Origin: Anaerolineales bacterium
Lineage (GTDB): Bacteria > Chloroflexota > Anaerolineae > 4572-78 > NAK82
Assembly (NCBI GenBank): GCA_020343875.1
Contig: CP070811.1
Location: 2,582,279-2,629,642 of the forward strand
Direction: 5' to 3'
Length of the DNA: 47,364 nucleotides
Under the pieces are notes generated by a model. The model did no database searches and had not been told where the DNA came from. It saw only the letters and a program-made list of their open reading frames with translations. Position 1 is the first letter of the stretch. Each line of letters begins with the position of its first letter. The translations under genes were made by a program, and so were the position numbers. This document shows, piece by piece, positions 42,193-47,364 of this stretch.

Positions 42193-43860
42193 ATGGCGGA
42201 CATCATGGTAGAGGATGAAGAACAACTGCAGCAGGGAATCGGTAAGGGGGATCAGTCGGAGTCCCAGAGGGCGCAATTGGACTCTGCGCTGGAAGCGCTG
42301 CGCCAGAGTGAGGAGACAATACGCGCCCTCCTGAACGCTGCCACCGAAACGGCCGTACTGGTCGATCCGCAGGGAACCATCTTGGCTCTGAACCGGGTCG
42401 CAGCCCAGCGGGTGGGCAAAAGCGTGGATGAGCTGCTTGGGGTGTGCGTCTATGACCTGCTTCCGCCTGAGCTGGCCGAAAGCAGACGGGCCATGGTGGA
42501 TGAAGTGGCTCGTTCGGGGCTGCCGGTCCGTTTTGAAGATGAGCGAGCTGGCATCCTGTTTGACAATCATTTGTACCCGGTGTTTGATGCACAGGGCGAG
42601 GTCATACGTCTCGTCATTTTCAGCCGGGATATGACCAAGCGCAAACAGGCCGAGATACAAAGTGTTCGGTACAGGTCAGAGAGGGACTCGGCCCTGGAGG
42701 CCTGGCAGGCCAGCGAGATTAACTTTCGCGCCCTGGCCGAGGCGATGCCGACAGCAATCGCTGTCGTTCAGAACGATCGGATTCGCTACGCTAATTCGGC
42801 GACTGGGGTTCTCACCGGCTATGCCCAGGCCGAACTGCAGACCATGGATTTCTGGGATTTTGTCCATCCCGAGTTTCGGGCACTAACCAGGGAACAGGAG
42901 CTGGCACGCGAGCGGGGGGAAGAGGCTGCCGCGCGTTTCGAGATTAAGGTTGTGACCAAAGAGGGCCAGGAACGCTGGGTGGACGTCAGCGTGGGCGCCA
43001 TTCAGTTTGAGGGCAAGCCAGCCGGGCTGGCGGTTGCCCTGGACATCACCCAACGCAAGGAGATGGAGTTGACCTTGCGAGCCAGCGAAGCCCAAAACCG
43101 AGCTCTGCTTGATGCCATACCGGATATGTTCTTTCGCCTCAGCCGAGACGGCACCTATTTGGACTTCATGCCCGCCCAAGGTATGCAGCCGTACCGCCCC
43201 CCAAGTGAGTTCTTGGGAAAAACGGTGCTTGAGATACTGCCAGCTGAGATGGCCAGGGCGGTTATGCATCACGTGCAGCAAACCCTGGCAACCGGCCAAA
43301 CCCAGATATTCGAGTATTCGCTGGAAGTGGGGGACCAACTACACCATTACGAGGCGCGATTGGTCCCCAGCGGCCTGCAGGCGGACCAAGTTCTGGCCAT
43401 TGTGCGGGATATCACCCAGCGTAGAGAGCGTGAGGCCATTGTGGAAGAGGAACGGGAGCGTATCGCCCGCGATTTGTACGATGGCTTAGCCCACACTCTG
43501 TATCTCTTGGGCCTGAGACTGGACTATAGCCGCAGGCACTCACGCCGTGATTCTTGGGGGGCAAGCGGCGAACCGCACCCCTCCATAGAGATGGAGGGGA
43601 CTGACCCCCCTGGGCAGGGCAGCCCTGCCCAAGCCCCCCACACGCGGGCTCCCCTGTCAGCGCTTGAGTTGACGATCTTGCGCCTGGTCGCCCAGGGGCT
43701 ATCCAACAGTGACATCGGCGCTGAGCTGGGCATGGCTGAGAAGACGATCGGCAATCGGCTGACCGGGATTTTCAATAAGCTAGGTGTCAGCAACCGCGTT
43801 CAGGCTGCTCTATATGCCCTGCGCCAGGGGTTGGCCAGCCTGGATGAGGGAAATGAATGA
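42193..43860 (+). CDS. PAS sensor with degenerate histidine-kinase core fused to LuxR helix-turn-helix
   Basis: A 555-residue protein. A coiled N-terminus is followed by three PAS domains (about 42-150, 170-288, 290-415). Then comes a HisKA_3-type dimerisation helix (EEERERIARDLYDGLAHTL) in which the phospho-acceptor His of the usual RELHDGL is Tyr429. The HATPase domain is absent. After a Pro/Gly-rich stretch (about 452-484) a LuxR HTH follows (LSALELTILRLVAQGLSNSDIGAELG, EKTIGNRLTGIFNKLGV). It should bind DNA directly in response to a PAS signal rather than by phosphotransfer. GGAAGGAAAG precedes the ATG. Confidence 0.85.
   Translation: MADIMVEDEEQLQQGIGKGDQSESQRAQLDSALEALRQSEETIRALLNAATETAVLVDPQGTILALNRVAAQRVGKSVDELLGVCVYDLLPPELAESRRAMVDEVARSGLPVRFEDERAGILFDNHLYPVFDAQGEVIRLVIFSRDMTKRKQAEIQSVRYRSERDSALEAWQASEINFRALAEAMPTAIAVVQNDRIRYANSATGVLTGYAQAELQTMDFWDFVHPEFRALTREQELARERGEEAAARFEIKVVTKEGQERWVDVSVGAIQFEGKPAGLAVALDITQRKEMELTLRASEAQNRALLDAIPDMFFRLSRDGTYLDFMPAQGMQPYRPPSEFLGKTVLEILPAEMARAVMHHVQQTLATGQTQIFEYSLEVGDQLHHYEARLVPSGLQADQVLAIVRDITQRREREAIVEEERERIARDLYDGLAHTLYLLGLRLDYSRRHSRRDSWGASGEPHPSIEMEGTDPPGQGSPAQAPHTRAPLSALELTILRLVAQGLSNSDIGAELGMAEKTIGNRLTGIFNKLGVSNRVQAALYALRQGLASLDEGNE
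43578..43630. repeat. Two tandem palindromes inside the PAS-LuxR coding region
   Basis: CCCCTCCAT (43578-43586) and ATGGAGGGG (43591-43599) form a perfect 9-bp stem with a 4-nt loop. GGGCAGGGC (43612-43620) and GCCCTGCCC (43622-43630) form a perfect 9-bp palindrome. They encode the Pro/Gly-rich linker exactly at the junction between kinase-like and LuxR parts, as expected of an in-frame repeat insertion. Confidence 0.7.
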
Positions 43861-44044
43861 CAAATCCTCATCAGGGGTAGCTTCGGCCTGAATTCCCCAC
43901 TCTGGGGGCGCGCATAGCTATTCACCCCACTAATTTGCCTGGCCGCATCAGACGAGCGACCGCCAACCGCGGTCGCTTTCTGCATGTCCGGGATATTCTC
44001 CCTGAAAATGCGGGGAAAAAACCCTATTCAGCAAGACGCCTATG

Positions 44045-44388
44045 TGGTATACTAAACTTGGGGGGTTTCTCCGTTTACGTCTTCAACCCCCAGCGTTGTC
44101 CCGAAGAGTCCACATTCAACGAAATCGGAGAGCCAGAAGTTCACGCTGTGCCTATGCCGCCGGCGGCCGGGGCTGGATCAGGCGCCTTAGGCATTGCCGA
44201 AGGGCGGCACCCTTCCCTAAGCCGAGCCCGACGCTCGATCCCCAGGAGGGGGTATGGAAGTAGACTGGAACGGTGATCAAAATGGCAGGCGGGGGCAGGG
44301 GCGAAGCATTCCCTGCGAGTTTCTGGTAGGAGAGGTCGCCTCGCCCAACCCAAGGCATCCAGCTCAGGAAACTGGATATCCGGAATGC
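44045..44388 (+). ncRNA. Candidate structured non-coding RNA in a 538-bp gene-free stretch
   Basis: The stretch 43861-44398 has no convincing gene. TGG-TATACT (44045-44053) is an extended -10 box. Downstream are several possible stems: GGGGG/CCCCC (44060-44064 with 44087-44091), CGTTG/CAACG (44094-44098 with 44117-44121), TGCCTA/TAGGCA (44149-44154 with 44188-44193), GAAGGG/CCCTTC (44199-44204 with 44210-44215) and GCATTCC/GGAATGC (44306-44312 with 44382-44388). I found no tmRNA, RNase P, SRP or riboswitch signature. The boundaries are guesses. GC-rich DNA gives chance stems, so this is tentative. Confidence 0.3.
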
Positions 44389-44398
44389 ATCGCCCCAA

Positions 44399-44911
44399 CT
44401 ACGCCTCTTGCCGCGCTTGGGCCAGAGCCTGGTCGCAAAGCTGTTCGCTGATCCAAAGATCGGGCTGTGCCTTGATGTTCTGGATGAGGAGCTCGAATTC
44501 TCTTAAAGAGAGATAGCCTCGACGGAAGGCTTGCATAAGCAAACCAACTGTGCCCTTCAGCGGAAGCCCTGCCTCACGGGCAGCTTTGCGGGCGTGAACG
44601 TTGTCAATTAGCACCCAGTCCGCCGCCTGCTGCTGGGCGAGAACGATGACTTCCAGCTCCCCAGCGTCAATGGATTGCGCCCAAGCAGGTAGAGGAGAAG
44701 GCAAAGTGACGTCAGCGACTTGAATGTGACCTTCCTGGATTAGAAAATCGACTGCTCGGGCGTCTGGTGCACCGAGACGTAAGCCGCTGACGACGACTTC
44801 GTTGTAGACTTCAGTGGGGATTAGAACCTCGCTGTAGAGTTTGAAAAGTAGGCCAAGTTGGCCCAGTTTGCCCAAGGTAATCAAAGGACTGGCGTTGCTG
44901 GCGACTTTCAC
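44399..44911 (-). CDS. DUF3368 PIN-like toxin
   Basis: A 170-residue PIN-fold protein, the expected ribonuclease toxin of a type II module. It has the N-terminal SNASPLITLGKLG, the acidic SIDAGELEVIVLA and VLIDNVHARKAA, and the C-terminal GTVGLLMQAFRRG typical of DUF3368. The first acidic residue of the usual D-N-A-S-P start is Ser here, which could weaken metal binding. Start is GTG, overlapping the antitoxin stop by four bases (GTGA), so translation is coupled. Confidence 0.85.
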   Translation of the reverse strand: MKVASNASPLITLGKLGQLGLLFKLYSEVLIPTEVYNEVVVSGLRLGAPDARAVDFLIQEGHIQVADVTLPSPLPAWAQSIDAGELEVIVLAQQQAADWVLIDNVHARKAAREAGLPLKGTVGLLMQAFRRGYLSLREFELLIQNIKAQPDLWISEQLCDQALAQARQEA

Positions 44912-45171
44912 GCCAACTCTTCCCGAATCGTCTCTTCGTCAACAGCCGCGCGGAGGCCTTGTGCGACGGCGTACTGAGTCATCTCGCGAAGGGAAACTCC
45001 AGCCATGCGGGCAGCTTTCCAGAGAGAGATGTTCCCTTTCTTGAACAAGGCTAGGCTCTGTTCGACCTTGACTTCACGTAAGCCGATGCGGAGTAGATCG
45101 TCCAGGTTGTCGCGGTAAGGCTCCAACTGGGCGGAAAGGTCGTCAGGAATAGCGATGGTTACGGTAGGCAT
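44908..45171 (-). CDS. UPF0175-family antitoxin
   Basis: An 87-residue small protein with an N-terminal strand (PTVTIAIPDDL) and the UPF0175 helix-turn-helix (LFKKGNISLWKAARMAGVSLREM). This family pairs with DUF3368 nucleases and represses its own operon. The frame extends to 45192, but ATG 45171 has GGAGG at proper distance. It is upstream of and overlaps the toxin gene. Confidence 0.87.
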   Translation of the reverse strand: MPTVTIAIPDDLSAQLEPYRDNLDDLLRIGLREVKVEQSLALFKKGNISLWKAARMAGVSLREMTQYAVAQGLRAAVDEETIREELA

Positions 45172-45182
45172 AAGGTCCTCCA

Positions 45183-45238
45183 GGTAACACAATCAATGCC
45201 TTGAGCGCAACGGGTAACACGATGATTTGATTATCGTG
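45183..45238 (-). promoter_or_regulatory. Operator region of the toxin-antitoxin operon
   Basis: CACGATGAT (45218-45226) and ATTATCGTG (45230-45238) form a 9-3-9 inverted repeat with one mismatch. In addition GGTAACACAAT (45183-45193) and GGTAACACGAT (45213-45223) are direct repeats exactly 30 bp apart, about three helical turns. They lie just upstream of the antitoxin start. A TGC-TATTAT extended -10-like box for this operon is at 45281-45273 on the minus strand. Confidence 0.5.
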
Positions 45239-45386
45239 CGGGGGTTCTTATTTAAACCCGTATCACCTGCCCATAATAGCACGGCTTTGAGGCAAAGGAA
45301 AGGTTATCGATAGCTCTTTCAGGAGTCGCCCAGCGGTTTCACCAGCTCGGGTCGGATTCCTCGCTATGCAGAAAGGTGAAGCCTAT

Positions 45387-45947
45387 ATGCCATCCACCAT
45401 AGCTCACACAACCTCGGCTTCGTGGATTGCGATAACGGTTGTCCACGTTCAGCCCTCCGAAAGCTCGTACATTCTGGCTGCACTGGTCTGCGCCTGTATC
45501 CTGGATGGTGATCACTTGGTTCGCGTGATCGGAGACAGCAGGAAGCTTCGGCGGCCGGGTGATGAACACAACCTGAAAGGCGAAAGAAGCGCCCTTCACG
45601 GGCTTTTGGGGCTGCTGGTGGTGGGTGTCTTGTCAACGCTGCTGTTTTTTGTCGACCAGAAACTGGCTTGTGTGGCGTTTATCGCCTATGCCATCCACGT
45701 GGCTCAAGATTGGATGATCGGCAAGTCGAACCCGCTGTCCCCGGTTGACAAGGCACAGGTGCAGCTTTTATGGTTACCCCCTAAACAGAAGATGATCGTG
45801 GATATGCTGATTGTGATATCGTTTGGGGCCTTATGGATCTTATACCTGACCGGCCTCATCTACCTTCGCCGTACCGGGCGCTGCTTTCCTTTCTTGAAGC
45901 GCGGTTGGTTCTGCCAGATATCAGCCCGGCCTATTACAGCGCTTTGA
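45387..45947 (+). CDS. YdjM-like membrane-bound metal-dependent hydrolase
   Basis: A 186-residue membrane protein with about four hydrophobic helices. Conserved metal-site motifs are IAHTTSASW near the start, LDGDH, RSALHG and HVAQDWMIGKSNPLSP, matching the LexA-regulated/YdjM hydrolase family (PF04307 type). The reaction of this family is not well defined; related proteins act on phospholipids or phosphate esters. The frame opens at 45366, but ATG 45387 has AAGGTGA upstream. Its last 115 bp overlap the next gene in another frame. Confidence 0.75.
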   Translation: MPSTIAHTTSASWIAITVVHVQPSESSYILAALVCACILDGDHLVRVIGDSRKLRRPGDEHNLKGERSALHGLLGLLVVGVLSTLLFFVDQKLACVAFIAYAIHVAQDWMIGKSNPLSPVDKAQVQLLWLPPKQKMIVDMLIVISFGALWILYLTGLIYLRRTGRCFPFLKRGWFCQISARPITAL

Positions 45948-46282
45948 GCATACTGTTGTCCGTCGCGTTTCTTTATGCGCAAACAACGCTGGGGAAGGTG
46001 CTTATCATCGGCGTGGTGTTGTTGGCTGACTGGTTGGACGGGGCGACGGTGAGAAGATATGGGCAGGTTCGAAGAGCCGGATACATCATCGATGCGGCGG
46101 TGGACAGGCTGAGCGAGGCGCTTATCGTTTCCGGGGAGGTTACCACGCTTCCTGGACAGGTCTTCTTCCTGCTGTGGCTGGTCAACTCACTGCTGACATT
46201 CTATAGCGTCAGCTCCAACCAGCATGTGTCGCTGCCACTGCGCTTTCTGTACATGATGGCTCTGATACTCTATCCACACTGA
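45833..46282 (+). CDS. CDP-alcohol phosphatidyltransferase family protein, short
   Basis: A 149-residue membrane protein with the family signature DWLDGATVRR followed by GYIIDAAVDR, giving all four metal-site aspartates; the Ala of the usual AR is Val. Four hydrophobic segments are seen; most relatives have six and about 180-200 residues, so it is short at the C-terminus. The N-terminal LPDISPAYYSALSIL fits the family. It overlaps the preceding gene by 115 bp, an unusually long overlap suggesting coupling or a recent loss of the upstream stop. Confidence 0.78.
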   Translation: MDLIPDRPHLPSPYRALLSFLEARLVLPDISPAYYSALSILLSVAFLYAQTTLGKVLIIGVVLLADWLDGATVRRYGQVRRAGYIIDAAVDRLSEALIVSGEVTTLPGQVFFLLWLVNSLLTFYSVSSNQHVSLPLRFLYMMALILYPH

Positions 46283-46299
46283 ACTGGGGGGGAATCTGG

Positions 46300-47325
46300 A
46301 TGCGTATCAAAAACCCCTTTCGCTCTCTGGTGAGAATTCTGTTACTCAGGGCGCCCATAGAGGCTCAGCTAATTGTCACCCGCCGCTGCAATCTGAGTTG
46401 TGGATACTGCACGGAGTACGATCACCTCTCGGAACTTGTGCCGCTTGAGGTTTTGAAGAACCGGATTGATGCGCTGCATCGTTTGCACGTGGCCAATATC
46501 ACGCTGCAGGGTGGTGATCCGTTACTGCACCCGCAGATTGCCGACCTCGTTGCGCATGCCGGTTCCCGCGCCCAGGTGTCGATCACCACCAACGGCTTTC
46601 TACTTTCGGAGGAGTTGATTGAACGCCTGAATGGTGCTGGTCTCGACAATATGCAGGTCAGTATCGATACTCTCTATCCGGATGGCTCAGGCCATATTCA
46701 GAAGAGCATCAAGTCGCTGGCGCCCACCCTGGAGCGGTTGAGGCGTTTGGCCAGGTTTGGCGTGCACGTCAATGTGGTGTTATGCGAAAGCTCCAAGGAT
46801 CAGTTCTTGGCCCTGCTTCGACACCTTGGCAAGTTCGGTTTCTTCATCTCGGTTGGTCTGGTGCACGATAATAGAGGCACGGTCGCGATCAGTGGTTCGG
46901 ACTACCTGGATCTGTGGGAGCATCTCTTCCAGAAGGGTAGGCCCATTTCCTGCGTCGAGTACGAGTACGGCAAGCAGCTTCTGCTGGGCCAACGACCGGT
47001 ATGGCAATGCCGCGCTGGGGCGCGTTATCTGTATGTGGATGAATTTGGCAACGCACAGTTTTGCTCGGCCCAGCGAGGCCGATTAGACAAGCCGATTATG
47101 GCTTATACACGGCAAGACATTCGCCGGCATTCCGCTACCTACAAAGGCTGCGAGGCCGGCTGTTCGCTATTCTGCGGATATCGCAGCTCGCAAGTGGACA
47201 ATGCACTTCCCAGCATAGCGACCGCTATGTTTCACATGCTGCGCAGAGTCAGGCTGTCTGATGGTCATTACGCCAGTAAGCGAATTAGTGGCATGCTTCG
47301 GAGTCCCCGAGGGGCAGCCGGCTAA
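46300..47325 (+). CDS. Radical SAM enzyme with SPASM/twitch-like C-terminus
   Basis: A 341-residue enzyme. The radical SAM cluster motif is C30, C34, C37 in RRCNLSCGYC, followed by the TLQGGDPLLHP and SITTNGF strands. The C-terminal part holds extra Cys residues arranged as in SPASM/twitch domains (WQCRAGARYLYVDEFG, QFCSAQRG, GCEAGCSLFCGYR), expected to bind one or two further iron-sulphur clusters. Such enzymes modify peptides, sugars or lipids. It lies 17 bp after the phosphatidyltransferase gene with a G-rich ribosome-binding site, so a lipid-related substrate is a reasonable guess. The last 39 bases of the window hold nothing recognisable. Confidence 0.85.
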   Translation: MRIKNPFRSLVRILLLRAPIEAQLIVTRRCNLSCGYCTEYDHLSELVPLEVLKNRIDALHRLHVANITLQGGDPLLHPQIADLVAHAGSRAQVSITTNGFLLSEELIERLNGAGLDNMQVSIDTLYPDGSGHIQKSIKSLAPTLERLRRLARFGVHVNVVLCESSKDQFLALLRHLGKFGFFISVGLVHDNRGTVAISGSDYLDLWEHLFQKGRPISCVEYEYGKQLLLGQRPVWQCRAGARYLYVDEFGNAQFCSAQRGRLDKPIMAYTRQDIRRHSATYKGCEAGCSLFCGYRSSQVDNALPSIATAMFHMLRRVRLSDGHYASKRISGMLRSPRGAAG

Positions 47326-47364
47326 CGTGCTAAGTATGGACTTTGGCATTTAATTGACTTCTCA

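Noticed and set aside
43935-44276. Open frame of 113 codons in the gene-free stretch
   Set aside because: No ribosome-binding site, composition rich in R, P and G without any recognisable motif, and it crosses the promoter and the predicted stems; treated as chance.
44045-44388. Identity as tmRNA, RNase P RNA, SRP RNA or a group II intron
   Set aside because: I looked for the tmRNA T-arm and tag frame, the RNase P P4 motifs, the SRP tetraloop motif and the intron domain V sequence and found none.
1-47364. CRISPR array, tRNA, rRNA or prophage
   Set aside because: No regularly spaced repeats, no tRNA cloverleaf with a recognisable T-loop motif in the gaps, no rRNA-like sequence and no phage structural genes were seen.

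Overview
The window looks like a chromosomal stretch of a free-living bacterium with about 55-60% GC. Gene content suggests the Chloroflexota (Anaerolineae-like): a 13-gene complex I operon with fused NuoCD, a one-chain alpha/beta 2-oxoacid dehydrogenase E1, a PAS/LuxR regulator and a PEP-synthase-like protein without a swivelling domain. No rRNA, tRNA or marker protein settles this, so the assignment is inference.

Left part (1-5100): an intact ISAs1-type insertion sequence (130-1353, 18-bp perfect terminal inverted repeats, 9-11-bp target duplication) sits inside an older reading frame whose two halves rejoin in frame if the element is removed. It is followed by a PEP/pyruvate-binding protein and an RlmD/TrmA-type RNA uracil methyltransferase.

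Middle part (5184-24200): one strong promoter leads into nuoA-B-CD-E-F-G-H-I-J-K-L-M-N, a complete NADH:quinone oxidoreductase including the NADH-oxidising module. A Pcs-like phosphatidyltransferase follows. On the other strand lies a Fur-family regulator with a CbiM(N)-CbiQ-CbiO cobalt/nickel ECF transporter, with a clear promoter and a palindromic operator candidate.

Right-middle part (24365-41970): a membrane-anchored alpha/beta hydrolase is followed by a large carbohydrate-catabolism locus. It holds a GntR/HutC regulator, a FucI-like isomerase, a PfkB kinase, a two-subunit transketolase, a SAF-domain oxidoreductase, a TIM-barrel sugar isomerase/epimerase, a fused E1 and an E2 of a 2-oxoacid/acetoin-type dehydrogenase, a pair matching the two halves of plant Tm-1 (UPF0261 and a TIM-barrel 'PEP hydrolase'), a formyltransferase-like protein, and a second FucI-like isomerase in convergent orientation. 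No transporter and no E3 lie in the locus. Two related 16-bp palindromes, one in the gntR leader and one over a putative extended -10 before the epimerase gene, could be the GntR operators. I do not recognise this gene set as a described pathway; it is the best candidate here for a new system.

Right end (42043-47364): a PAS-PAS-PAS protein whose histidine-kinase core has lost its phospho-acceptor histidine and ATPase domain and is joined to a LuxR helix-turn-helix across a palindromic in-frame insert; its leader carries a perfect intrinsic terminator. Then come a gene-free 0.5-kb stretch with a promoter and many possible stems (candidate structured RNA), a UPF0175/DUF3368 toxin-antitoxin pair, and an operon of a YdjM-like membrane hydrolase, a CDP-alcohol phosphatidyltransferase and a radical SAM/SPASM-type enzyme. 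All functions are read from sequence motifs by eye; no searches were run.
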